Shown: one piece after another, positions 56,560 through 64,000 of the stretch | Layout: each line of letters begins with the position of its first letter | Position numbering within the stretch: the first letter of the stretch is position 1 | Assembly: GCF_004217415.1 (NCBI RefSeq) | Contig: NZ_SHLI01000001.1 | Location: 186,001-250,000, forward strand | Reading direction: 5' to 3' | From: Spiribacter vilamensis | Lineage (GTDB): Bacteria > Pseudomonadota > Gammaproteobacteria > Nitrococcales > Nitrococcaceae | Length of the DNA stretch: 64,000 bases | Notes under the pieces: generated by a model | Seen by the model: the letters and a program-made list of their open reading frames with translations, nothing else | The model's database searches: none | Told to the model about the DNA's origin: nothing | Position numbers and translations under genes: made by a program

Positions 56560-57952
56560 ACAGCCAGGCAATCGCGTCACGGATCCGTGACGGCAGCGGC
56601 CGCTCGTCCAGCTCCGCCAGTGTGACCCGATGGGCGTTTTCCCGGGCCGTCTCGATATGCCGGGCCATCCGGACGCCGAAGTCGGTATCGTAGACCTCGA
56701 CCATGATCTCGAAGTTGAGTCGCAGGCTGCGCGCGTCCAGGTTGGCCGAACCGATCTGGGTGTAGTGCCGGTCGACGACGATCAGCTTGGTGTGATCAAA
56801 CGCACCCGGCTGGTAGTAGACGCCGACATCCCACTTCACCAGTTCCCACAGCATATTGCTGGTTGCCCAGTGCATGAACGGCAGATTGTTGTGTCCCGGC
56901 AGGATGATATCAACGCGGGTGCCGCGGACGGCGGCCGCCTGCAGCGCGGCGACCAGCTCGCGGGGCGGTAGGAAATAGGGCGTCATGATGGCGACATGCT
57001 CGCGCGCCGCGGCCACGGCGCCGACCAGGACCATGGTTAGCCGGTGCAGATCCTCGTTGGGGCCATCGACCAGTGTCCGGCTCATCGCGGTGCCGGCCTG
57101 CGCCGGCTCGACAGGCGCTGGCAGCTCGGGACGGTCGCCGGTGACGAACTCCCAGTCGTCGAGGAAGATGTCCTCGAGCTGCCGGGTCACCGGCCCCTGC
57201 ACGCGGAAATGGATATCGCGGATACCCTCGCGATGGTCGGGCCGGTGATGGAGGTGGCGATCCCCGATGTTCATTCCGCCGACGAAGCCGGTGGTCCCGT
57301 CAGTAATGAGCAGTTTACGGTGATTGCGGAGGTTGATGACCGGGCTCGGGGGGAACAGTCGGGGCGGCAGGAAGCGCTCGACATGAACACCATCGCGTCG
57401 CAGCCGATGTCGGATCGCCGGGCGGTTGTAATACTCACCCGCGCCATCCACCAGCACGCGAACGTCGACGCCCCGCGACCGGGCCGCTGCCAGGGCATCG
57501 GCGAAGCGCTGCCCGGTGGCGTTGCTCTCGAAGATATAGGTGGCGAGGTAGACCCGGTCGGTGGCCTGATCGATCGCGTCGAGCATGGCGGAATAGGCGG
57601 CCTCGCCGCCCACCAGGCTGTCGATGACATTGCCGCGGGTCATGGGCAGCCCCGTCACGGCGCGGGAGATCTGGGCCTGGGTACGGAACGCGGCTGGAAT
57701 CGGGTCGGCGACGCTGGCGTTGTCGACATCGAGGCTGCTGGTGTGTTCACCCCGCAGCTGGCGGGCACGCATCTGGATACGGTTGATCCCCAGCAGGTAA
57801 TAGAACACCGGGCCGACAACGGGAAACAGCAGGCAGAAGGCGATCCAGCCGAATGCCGTCGCCGGGTCGCGCTTGAAGAGCAGGGCGTGGAGGGCGGTAC
57901 CGGTCGAGATCAGCAGGACGGCGGCGACGAGAATCCATTGAAGCGGCTGCAT
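56543..57952 (-). CDS. cls: Cardiolipin synthase (phospholipase D family)
   Basis: The 469-residue protein has two N-terminal membrane helices and two HKD motifs: NHRKLLITDGTTGFVGGMN at about 210-228 and DHTKLIVVDRHYTQIGSANLD at about 390. It condenses phosphatidylglycerol into cardiolipin. Length matches ClsA (about 486). Divergent from the second transglycosylase gene. Confidence 0.94.
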   Translation of the reverse strand: MQPLQWILVAAVLLISTGTALHALLFKRDPATAFGWIAFCLLFPVVGPVFYYLLGINRIQMRARQLRGEHTSSLDVDNASVADPIPAAFRTQAQISRAVTGLPMTRGNVIDSLVGGEAAYSAMLDAIDQATDRVYLATYIFESNATGQRFADALAAARSRGVDVRVLVDGAGEYYNRPAIRHRLRRDGVHVERFLPPRLFPPSPVINLRNHRKLLITDGTTGFVGGMNIGDRHLHHRPDHREGIRDIHFRVQGPVTRQLEDIFLDDWEFVTGDRPELPAPVEPAQAGTAMSRTLVDGPNEDLHRLTMVLVGAVAAAREHVAIMTPYFLPPRELVAALQAAAVRGTRVDIILPGHNNLPFMHWATSNMLWELVKWDVGVYYQPGAFDHTKLIVVDRHYTQIGSANLDARSLRLNFEIMVEVYDTDFGVRMARHIETARENAHRVTLAELDERPLPSRIRDAIAWLFTPYL

Positions 57953-58014
57953 TGTCTGCGACGTCCTCCACGACTAATATCGATCGGGTAGTTCACCCCC
58001 ACATCGAGAATGCC

Positions 58015-59538
58015 ATGTTAACGCTTCGTCGCGCGCTGCAAACCGTCCTGCTGGTGGGGGGTATGGTCTCCGCGTCGGCGGCGGAGACTCCGGCGCTACT
58101 GCCGGTTCCGGAGGCGCTGGAGCCGGCCGTCGAGTTCTGGCAACGGATCTACACCGAGGTGTCCGTCGACGAGGGGGTCATCCACGAGACTGGCCCGCAG
58201 ATGCGGATCATCGCGCGGATCGATGTTCCCCGCCCACCGCACTGGCAGGCGCGTCGTGAAGCCATCCGCGAAGCACTGGATCGACATCGTGACGCCCTGA
58301 ATGCCCTGGCGGATCAGGGGATGCAGCCCGCGAGTGCCCGGCAGTCGGATCTCCTTGCCCGGCTGCCAGGCGGCACGGGCGCCAGCGCCGCGCGCGAAAT
58401 GGCGGAGCGTCTGCGCTTTCAGGGTGGACTGCGGCAGCGCTTCCGCGAGGGACTGGTGCGATCCGGCCGCTGGCGGGCACATATCCGCGCAGAGCTCGCC
58501 AGCCGGGGTGTGCCCGCCGAGCTTGCCGCCCTGCCGCACGTCGAGTCGTCCTTCAACCCGCAAGCCCGCTCTCATGCCGGGGCGGCGGGACTCTGGCAGT
58601 TCACCGCGGGGACCGGGCGACGCTTCCTGCAGATTGACCCGGTGGTCGATGAGCGACTCGACCCGTGGAAAAGCAGCACCGCCGCGGCAGCGCTCCTCGC
58701 CCACAATTACGCCGAACTGGGCCGTTGGCCGCTCGCCATCACCGCCTATAACCATGGCCTCAACGGCATGCGCCGGGCCGTTCGCGAGGTGGGCTCGAAG
58801 CGGTACATGGACATTCGCCAACAATACGAGGGCGGTCGTTTCGGCTTCGCATCGCGTAATTTCTACCCGGCATTCATTGCTGCGGCGCGAATCGACGCAG
58901 ACGCCGAACGCTATTTCCCGGGGCTTCAGCGCGATCCGCCGTTGAAGACGGTACGCGTCCGGCTCCCGCACTACACGCCCGTGGATACGCTGCTGGCGGG
59001 CACTCCGATTGAACGCCCCGTCCTGCAACGCCTCAATCCGGGCCTGGGACCGTCGGTCTGGGACGGTCGCAAATTCATCCCGCGTAAGCATGAACTGGTA
59101 CTGCCGGCGGAGCGAGGCATCGACTGGGCAACCGCCATTGCCGGACTGCCCGGCGATCGGCTCTATCGCAACCAGCGCCCGACCCGCGAGCATGCCGTGA
59201 CGACCGGGCAGACGCTCTCGGCGATAGCGCAACGCTACGATATCGATTTGCAGGCGCTGATGGTTGCCAACGGTATTGCCGATCCGCGGCGGCTGCGCGC
59301 CGGGCAGCGCCTGGATTTGCCAATGGCGGGATCGATGCCGGCCGCGGTGGGTGGCCATCATCACGAGGTCCGTCCCGGTGAGACGTTAGAGGCGATTGCG
59401 ATACGCCACGACGTCGATATCGATGAGCTTGTCCGGCTTAATGAACTCGACGATCCCGACCGGATCCAAGCGGGTCACCGATTGCGGGTTACGCGGTCGG
59501 CATCGGTGGCCGTGGTCGACATGACGGATGAGCCCTGA
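58015..59538 (+). CDS. MltD-like lytic transglycosylase with two LysM motifs
   Basis: The 507-residue protein has a signal peptide (about 1-24) without a lipobox, so it is probably soluble in the periplasm. The SLT domain has the glutamate in LPHVESSFNPQARSHAGAAGLWQF and AYNHGLNGMRRA (AYNHG instead of AYNAG). Two LysM motifs follow at the C terminus (VTTGQTLSAIAQRYDID and VRPGETLEAIAIRHDVD). It is the second MltD-type enzyme in the window but clearly different from mltD at 45904. The terB-like start overlaps its end. Confidence 0.88.
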   Translation: MLTLRRALQTVLLVGGMVSASAAETPALLPVPEALEPAVEFWQRIYTEVSVDEGVIHETGPQMRIIARIDVPRPPHWQARREAIREALDRHRDALNALADQGMQPASARQSDLLARLPGGTGASAAREMAERLRFQGGLRQRFREGLVRSGRWRAHIRAELASRGVPAELAALPHVESSFNPQARSHAGAAGLWQFTAGTGRRFLQIDPVVDERLDPWKSSTAAAALLAHNYAELGRWPLAITAYNHGLNGMRRAVREVGSKRYMDIRQQYEGGRFGFASRNFYPAFIAAARIDADAERYFPGLQRDPPLKTVRVRLPHYTPVDTLLAGTPIERPVLQRLNPGLGPSVWDGRKFIPRKHELVLPAERGIDWATAIAGLPGDRLYRNQRPTREHAVTTGQTLSAIAQRYDIDLQALMVANGIADPRRLRAGQRLDLPMAGSMPAAVGGHHHEVRPGETLEAIAIRHDVDIDELVRLNELDDPDRIQAGHRLRVTRSASVAVVDMTDEP

Positions 59539-60076
59539 TAAGACGGAAAGCCCGGACAGTAGGAAGCAGGTTCTGGAGATGATTGAAGCGATCAAGCAGT
59601 TTTATGAACGGCGGATGAACCCGGCGCGAGCATCAACCGACGACCCCGAAACGCACCGACTGCAGCTTGCCACGGCCGCGCTGCTCATCGAGATGGCGCA
59701 GGCGGACGATCAGCGTGACAGTGTCGAATTCCAGGCGATTCACGACGGCATTATCGAGGTCTTCGGCCTATCGCCCGAAGAGACAGCCGAGGTCATAGAA
59801 CTGGCGGATCAGGAAGTGCATGAGGCGACCGATCACTTCGATTTCAGTCAGCTGATCAACGAGCAATTCAATTATCAGCAGAAGTGCAAGGTGGTGGAGC
59901 TTCTCTGGCGGGTCTGCCTGGCCGATTCGGAGATGGATCGCTACGAGGAACACCTCGTGCGCAAGATCGCCGAACTGCTCCACGTCGAGCACAGCGCTTT
60001 CATCGCCGCGAAACTGCGCGTCCAGCGCGACTACAGCGCGACCAGCCAGTTCAGCGACTATGATGGCTACGAATAG
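59528..60076 (+). CDS. TerB-like protein
   Basis: The 182-residue helical acidic protein matches the TerB/TerB-like family: LATAALLIEMAQADDQRDSVEFQAIHDGI, the FGLSPEETAEVIELA helix and LLWRVCLADSEMDRYEEHLVRKIAELL, with the paired acidic D-x-x-D-x-x-E metal-type sites. No other ter genes are near, so a link to tellurite resistance is not implied. It begins inside the preceding gene and its TAG overlaps the next gene's GTG. Confidence 0.87.
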   Translation: MSPDKTESPDSRKQVLEMIEAIKQFYERRMNPARASTDDPETHRLQLATAALLIEMAQADDQRDSVEFQAIHDGIIEVFGLSPEETAEVIELADQEVHEATDHFDFSQLINEQFNYQQKCKVVELLWRVCLADSEMDRYEEHLVRKIAELLHVEHSAFIAAKLRVQRDYSATSQFSDYDGYE

Positions 60077-60558
60077 TGGCGGTATTTCGAGCCAGACAGG
60101 TGGCACGTATACGTGATGCCGTCGCCGCCGGGCGCCAGGCAGTGCGGCAGTCTGCCCGGCCTGATCGGCTGACCTTTGCCCGTGCGTTCGTCGACGCCGG
60201 GGGCGCGCAAGTCCCGGGAGACCGAAGCGGCGACGCGAGTGGGGCGCTGGGTGAACGCCTGCTGACTGCGGTCGCCAGCGGTCAATCAGCGGCTTCGACC
60301 GATGCCGACCTCGAGCGCGAGCTCCAGCGCGTGCAAACGGAGACCGACTGGGCGCTTGCCCTCGATGATGAACGGATTATCGGTTTCCTGCTCGACCTGC
60401 CCGACTCGGCGATGGATATACCGACGGTCGAGGCGCTCGCCCATCAAAGCCAGGGCCTGGGTCCCGGGATCTTTCGCAAGGCCGATATCCTCGTCCTGCA
60501 ACCGGAGTGCGACGGCGCTCGATTCATCCCGGTTACCGAGCACGATATCGAGTGCTGA
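60076..60558 (+). CDS. Unrecognised 160-residue protein upstream of nrdJ
   Basis: GTG start shares a base with the TerB-like stop. The product has an arginine/alanine-rich start, an acidic middle and a C-terminal half with DERIIGFLLDLP and GIFRKADILVLQPE; no membrane segment or signal peptide and only one cysteine, at the C terminus. I do not recognise it. Tight coupling to the TerB-like gene suggests a shared role. Confidence 0.6.
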   Translation: MAVFRARQVARIRDAVAAGRQAVRQSARPDRLTFARAFVDAGGAQVPGDRSGDASGALGERLLTAVASGQSAASTDADLERELQRVQTETDWALALDDERIIGFLLDLPDSAMDIPTVEALAHQSQGLGPGIFRKADILVLQPECDGARFIPVTEHDIEC

Positions 60559-60574
60559 CCCCCTCCCGCCCGAA

Positions 60575-60602
60575 TTGACTTGTGCCCGTCCTGGTTTAGA
60601 CT
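60575..60602 (+). promoter_or_regulatory. Candidate sigma70 promoter for nrdJa-nrdJb
   Basis: TTGACT (60575-60580), 16 bases, TAGACT (60597-60602) match five and four of six consensus positions. Transcription would begin near 60609, just before the NrdR-like boxes. Confidence 0.5.
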
Positions 60603-60612
60603 GTGGGCCATT

Positions 60613-60659
60613 ACACAATATGTAGTGGTGACTTGGGAAAACACCTGTACATGTTGTGG
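60613..60659 (+). promoter_or_regulatory. Tandem NrdR-like boxes
   Basis: Box 1, ACACAATATGTAGTGG (60613-60628), fits the NrdR consensus well. Box 2, CCTGTACATGTTGTGG (60644-60659), is weaker but keeps the TGT-x-GTGG half and shares ten of sixteen bases with box 1. They are 31 bp apart start to start, the paired spacing reported for NrdR sites, and cover the start of the transcript from the promoter at 60575, the right place for repression. Confidence 0.65.
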
Positions 60660-60725
60660 ATAACCGCCGGCAACCCGCCTCTGGCGGGGTTCCGCAGCCG
60701 AATCGATAAGCGCAAGGAGAACCTC

Positions 60726-62882
60726 ATGACGACCGCAACGAAACTGCGTGCGCTACCCAAAGCCGTAACGGAAATCCCCATCCAGCCCGCCTCCGCAGAT
60801 ATCTGGGACAAGAAGTATCGGCTCAAGTCCAAGGAAGATGTGATCATCGACGAGACGGTGGATGACACTTATCAGCGGGTCGCTCGGGCACTCGCCGATG
60901 TCGAGCCGGAGAAAGATCGGGGCTACTGGTTCGAGCAGTTCCTCTGGGCGTTGCGTCGCGGAGCGATACCGGCCGGTCGCATCACCTCGAATGCCGGTGC
61001 CTGGGATCACAAGCCGGCCACTTCGACGATCAATTGCACCGTCTCGTCCACGGTAGGCGACTCGATGGACGACATCCTCGACAAGGTCCACGAGGCCGGC
61101 CTGACCCTCAAGGCGGGTTGTGGTATCGGCTACGAGTTCTCGACCCTACGTCCCAAGGGCGCCTATGTGTCCGGCGCCGGCGCCTACACCTCGGGACCGC
61201 TGTCGTTCATGGATATCTACGACAAGATGTGCTTTACGGTCTCCTCCGCGGGCGGTCGCCGGGGGGCCCAGATGGCCACTTTCGACGTCGGTCATCCCGA
61301 TGTCATGGACTTTATCCGTGCCAAGCGCGAGGACGGGCGCCTACGTCAGTTCAACCTCTCGCTACTGATCACCGACGGTTTCATGCAGGCGGTCCGCGAC
61401 GGCGATGACTGGCCGCTGGCCTTCCCGATAAAGCCCGACGAGGCGGAGAGCGGAAGCGTCGATGTCAACGATCCCGACCAGGTGCTCTGGCGGGAGTGGC
61501 CCAATCGCACCAGTGGCTATCTGACTCGGGATGACGGCCTGGTCGCCTGCCGGATCTATCGCTGGGTCAAGGCCCAGCGGATCTGGGACATGATCATGAC
61601 CTCGACCTACGACTATGCCGAGCCGGGCTTCGTGCTGATCGACCGGGTCAACGAGATGAACAACAACTGGTTCTGCGAGGAGATCCGCGCGACCAATCCC
61701 TGCGGTGAACAGCCGCTGCCGCCCTATGGTGCCTGCCTGCTCGGTTCGGTGAATCTCACCAAATTCGTGCGTGAGCCGTTTACCGAGCGTGCCCATTTCG
61801 ACTGGGACGAGTATCGCCGCGTAGTGGCGCTTTTCACTCGCATGCTCGACAACGTTGTCGAGATCAACGGGCTGCCGCTCGAGCGCCAGCGCGAAGAGAT
61901 CGAGCGCAAGCGCCGCCACGGCATGGGCTTCCTCGGTCTCGGTTCGACGGTAACCATGCTGCGGATGAAGTATGGCGATGCCGACTCGCTGGCGTTTACC
62001 GACGAGGTGTCCCGCGAGATGGCGCTGGAAGGCTGGCGCGAAGGCCTCCGGCTTGCCGAGGAAAAGGGCCCGGCGCCGATCATGGAGGAGTCGTTCACGG
62101 TCACCGAGCGGATGCTCGCCTGGCGGCCCGAGCTTCGCGACGATGGTTACGGTAGCGGTGACACGATCCCGGGCCGGGTGCTCTGGGGCCGCTACAGCCG
62201 CTACATGCAGCGGATTGCCGGCGAGGAGCCGGAGCTGGTGGATGCGCTAGTCGAGAAGGGCGCGCGCTTTACGCACCACACCTCCATCGCGCCGACCGGC
62301 ACGATTAGTCTGTCGCTGGCGAACAACGCCTCCAATGGCATCGAGCCGAGCTTTGCGCATCACTACTTCCGCAACGTGATCCGCGAGGGCAAGAAATCGA
62401 AGGAGAAGGTGGACGTATTCAGCTTCGAGCTGCTCGCCTATCGCACGCTGATCGACGAGGGGGCGCTCCCGAGCATGGATGCAGAGACCCGGAACCTGCC
62501 CGATTACTTCATTGCCGCGGATGATGTCACGCCGAAACAGCATGTCGACATCCAGTCCGCTGCCCAGAAGTGGGTGGATTCGAGCATCTCCAAGACGGCC
62601 AATGTGCCCACCGAGTATCCCTACGAGGACTTCAAGGGCATCTATCAGTATGCGTATGACAACGGGCTCAAGGGCTGCACGACCTTCCGTTTCAATCCGG
62701 AGGCGTTCCAGGGGGTCCTGGTCAAGGAGTCGGATCTGGAGAACACGACCTACCGCTTCCGCCTCGAGGATGGCCGCACCGTCGAGGTGAAAGGCGGCGA
62801 TGAGGTCGAGTATGACGGCGAAGTGCATACCGCCGCCAACCTCTACGACGCCCTCAAGGAAGGGTACTACGGGAAATTCTGA
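60726..62882 (+). CDS. nrdJa: Adenosylcobalamin-dependent (class II) ribonucleotide reductase, catalytic part
   Basis: The 718-residue protein has the class II/RNR barrel: a redox cysteine in STINCTVSS, the radical-site NPCGEQ loop (asparagine, cysteine, glutamate), and IAPTGTISLSLANNASNG. It is the large half of a split NrdJ as in Pseudomonas aeruginosa; the C-terminal TSCPD/CxxC part is the next gene. It reduces ribonucleotides using B12, with or without oxygen. AAGGAGA precedes ATG 60726; the frame back to 60603 covers the promoter and NrdR-like sites. Confidence 0.95.
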   Translation: MTTATKLRALPKAVTEIPIQPASADIWDKKYRLKSKEDVIIDETVDDTYQRVARALADVEPEKDRGYWFEQFLWALRRGAIPAGRITSNAGAWDHKPATSTINCTVSSTVGDSMDDILDKVHEAGLTLKAGCGIGYEFSTLRPKGAYVSGAGAYTSGPLSFMDIYDKMCFTVSSAGGRRGAQMATFDVGHPDVMDFIRAKREDGRLRQFNLSLLITDGFMQAVRDGDDWPLAFPIKPDEAESGSVDVNDPDQVLWREWPNRTSGYLTRDDGLVACRIYRWVKAQRIWDMIMTSTYDYAEPGFVLIDRVNEMNNNWFCEEIRATNPCGEQPLPPYGACLLGSVNLTKFVREPFTERAHFDWDEYRRVVALFTRMLDNVVEINGLPLERQREEIERKRRHGMGFLGLGSTVTMLRMKYGDADSLAFTDEVSREMALEGWREGLRLAEEKGPAPIMEESFTVTERMLAWRPELRDDGYGSGDTIPGRVLWGRYSRYMQRIAGEEPELVDALVEKGARFTHHTSIAPTGTISLSLANNASNGIEPSFAHHYFRNVIREGKKSKEKVDVFSFELLAYRTLIDEGALPSMDAETRNLPDYFIAADDVTPKQHVDIQSAAQKWVDSSISKTANVPTEYPYEDFKGIYQYAYDNGLKGCTTFRFNPEAFQGVLVKESDLENTTYRFRLEDGRTVEVKGGDEVEYDGEVHTAANLYDALKEGYYGKF

Positions 62883-62893
62883 GGAAAGACGCC

Positions 62894-63607
62894 ATGGCAG
62901 TAAAAATCGATAGCAAAATCGTCGACTACGAAGTCGCCCGGGCCGACGCCGAAGAGGCCTCCCCCAACGATGACGGTGGCGCCCCTGCGGCGGCCCCGAT
63001 TGAGCACATGCACGAGGAGCTCAAGCGCCCTGATCGCCTGGAAGGGCAGACCTACAAGATCAAGACGCCGCTCTCCGAGCACGCTCTCTATGTCACGGTG
63101 AACGACCTGGTTCTCAACGAGGGGACGGAGCACGAACTGCGGCGGCCGTTCGAGGTGTTCATCAACTCGAAGAATATGGATCATTTCCAGTGGATTGTGG
63201 CGCTGACCCGGATCGTCTCGGCGGTTTTCCGCAAGGGCGGCGACTGCACCTTTCTGGTCGAGGAGCTGCGCAGTGTTTTCGATCCGCGTGGCGGCTACTT
63301 CAAGAAAGGTGGTCGGTTCATGCCCTCGCTGGTGGCCGAGATTGGCGAGGTGCTCGAGCAGCACCTGCGCTCTATCGGCATGATCGAGTCGGGAGAACTG
63401 GACGAGCATCAGCGCCGCTACATCGAGCAGAAAAAGGCCGAGGCGATGGACCGTGCCCACCCGGGTGATTCGGCCGGGGATGCCGGGACGGACGATGACG
63501 GCTACCCGTCGGGGGCCGAGCTCTGCGGCAAGTGCCATGTCAAGGCCATGGTGGTCATGGACGGCTGCCTGACCTGTCTCAACTGCGGTGACAGCAAATG
63601 CGGCTGA
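62894..63607 (+). CDS. nrdJb: Class II ribonucleotide reductase, C-terminal subunit (TSCPD domain)
   Basis: The 237-residue protein has the TSCPD-type domain (LYVTVNDLVLNEGTEHELRRPFEVFINSKN; IVSAVFRKGGDCTFLVEELR) and a C-terminal cysteine-rich tail (CGKC ... CLTCLNCG ... CG) expected to re-reduce the active-site cysteines of NrdJa. Eleven bases separate it from nrdJa; GGAAAG precedes its ATG. Split organisation matches P. aeruginosa nrdJab. Confidence 0.93.
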   Translation: MAVKIDSKIVDYEVARADAEEASPNDDGGAPAAAPIEHMHEELKRPDRLEGQTYKIKTPLSEHALYVTVNDLVLNEGTEHELRRPFEVFINSKNMDHFQWIVALTRIVSAVFRKGGDCTFLVEELRSVFDPRGGYFKKGGRFMPSLVAEIGEVLEQHLRSIGMIESGELDEHQRRYIEQKKAEAMDRAHPGDSAGDAGTDDDGYPSGAELCGKCHVKAMVVMDGCLTCLNCGDSKCG

Positions 63608-63626
63608 TCGCCGCCGTCTGACGGCA

Positions 63627-63653
63627 CCGGACGGCCGATCGACGGTCGTCCGG
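63627..63653 (+). terminator. Possible 3'-end hairpin of nrdJab
   Basis: CCGGACGGCCG (63627-63637) pairs with CGGTCGTCCGG (63643-63653), one G-T wobble, around a five-base loop. No T-run follows, so factor-dependent termination or mRNA protection is as likely as intrinsic termination. Confidence 0.4.
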
Positions 63654-63682
63654 CCGCAGGCGGGCCCTGCTACGTTGGGGCC

Positions 63683-64000
63683 ATGCGAGTCACGAAAAAC
63701 CCGCGCTCCCCGAGCAACCAGGCCGGGAGCTCGCTCATCGAAGTGCTGGTCGCCTCTGCCATCCTCGGTGTGGGGCTGCTCGGCCTTATCCTCGGTCAGA
63801 CCCGGGCCGGCATCGACCTGCGCCACTCGCAGTGGCGGACCGATGCCCTTTTCCTCGCGATCGATCTCGCGGAGCAGGTTCGGGCCTACGGTCCCTCCGG
63901 TCTGCCGACCTCTCGTCGTTCGGCATGGCGGGATCGTGTCGTCAAACGGCTGCCCGACGGCGAGGCCACCGTCGAGTGGCCTGCCGAGGCCGGTGGTAGC
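63683..64000 (+). CDS. pilV: PilV-like type IV minor pilin, 3'-truncated by the window
   Basis: The first 106 codons are visible. A short basic leader ends in glycine, followed by SSLIEVLVASAILGVGLLGL: the prepilin-peptidase site G|S with Glu at +5 and the hydrophobic helix of PilV/GspI-type pilins (usual start FSLIEVL). +1 is serine instead of phenylalanine. Minor pilins prime type IV pilus assembly at the inner membrane; the gene pairs functionally with fimV. Start ATG 63683 has only a weak GGGG site. Confidence 0.8.
   Translation, partial: MRVTKNPRSPSNQAGSSLIEVLVASAILGVGLLGLILGQTRAGIDLRHSQWRTDALFLAIDLAEQVRAYGPSGLPTSRRSAWRDRVVKRLPDGEATVEWPAEAGGS

Noticed and set aside
60559-60725. Adenosylcobalamin riboswitch before the B12-dependent reductase
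   Set aside because: The leader is only 167 bp, no B12-box-like conserved segment was seen, and the space is occupied by a promoter and NrdR-like boxes.
1-64000. CRISPR arrays, defence islands, prophage, tRNA or rRNA genes
   Set aside because: No regularly spaced direct repeats, integrase or phage genes, or cloverleaf-type sequences were noticed by eye; a tRNAscan/CRISPR search would be decisive.

Overview
The window is a compact, GC-rich piece of a gammaproteobacterial chromosome. Gene content and order (leuCDB-asd-fimV-truA-trpFBA-accD-folC-dedD-cvpA-purF-metZ, ffh-rpsP-rimM-trmD-rplS, a split class II ribonucleotide reductase nrdJa/nrdJb, asd-fimV linkage) match the Pseudomonas/Ectothiorhodospiraceae side of the class. 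Very short spacers, frequent 1-4 base stop/start overlaps, and a betaine-type ABC importer fit a streamlined halophile such as Spiribacter or a relative; that genus-level suggestion is inference. No tRNA, rRNA, CRISPR array, prophage or complete insertion sequence was seen.

Layout. 1-2172: end of parC and htpX. 2173-2653: the only long gene-free stretch, holding two 111-bp palindromic elements in opposite orientation. 2654-5263: the EF-P module (epmB divergent from efp-epmA). 5222-6793: psd and a SCO1/SenC gene on the minus strand. 6846-10071: prmB, aroC and an MFS transporter. 10138-25484: one uninterrupted 15-gene plus-strand run from leuC to metZ, mixing leucine, aspartate-family, tryptophan, fatty-acid, folate and purine genes with fimV, truA, dedD and cvpA. 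25576-28712: a quaternary-amine (glycine betaine/choline type) importer with a tiny upstream reading frame and a strong terminator. 28724-32811: HEAT-like protein, lpxH, gltX, cysS. 32829-39731: corB-like and ccsA/ypjD-like genes divergent from ffh, rpsP-rimM-trmD-rplS, then serB. 39789-45884: msrB, an acetolactate synthase large subunit without a neighbouring small subunit, htpG and minCDE. 45904-48295: mltD and gloB. 48368-54616: methyltransferase, rnhA, dnaQ, HAD phosphatase, CinA-like protein, an unrecognised ten-helix membrane protein, a 63-residue membrane protein and a sodium:solute symporter. 54617-57952: a CHI-fold protein, a DUF3833 lipoprotein, a cysteine-free glutaredoxin-like/DUF3429 fusion, and cardiolipin synthase. 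58015-63607: second MltD-like transglycosylase, TerB-like protein, unknown protein, nrdJa-nrdJb. 63683-64000: start of a PilV-like minor pilin.

The most useful non-obvious signals are: a tandem pair of NrdR-like boxes, 31 bp start to start, just downstream of a sigma70-like promoter in front of nrdJa; a sigma32-like promoter before htpG that may also drive minCDE; the paired 111-bp palindromes between two convergent genes; a 36-codon reading frame fused by ATGA to the importer ATPase; a glutaredoxin-fold domain lacking all cysteines fused to DUF3429; and an unrecognised ten-helix protein with a duplicated E-x2-N-x-F...W-x-Y motif. I see no clear defence island or wholly new multi-gene system here; most of the window is housekeeping.
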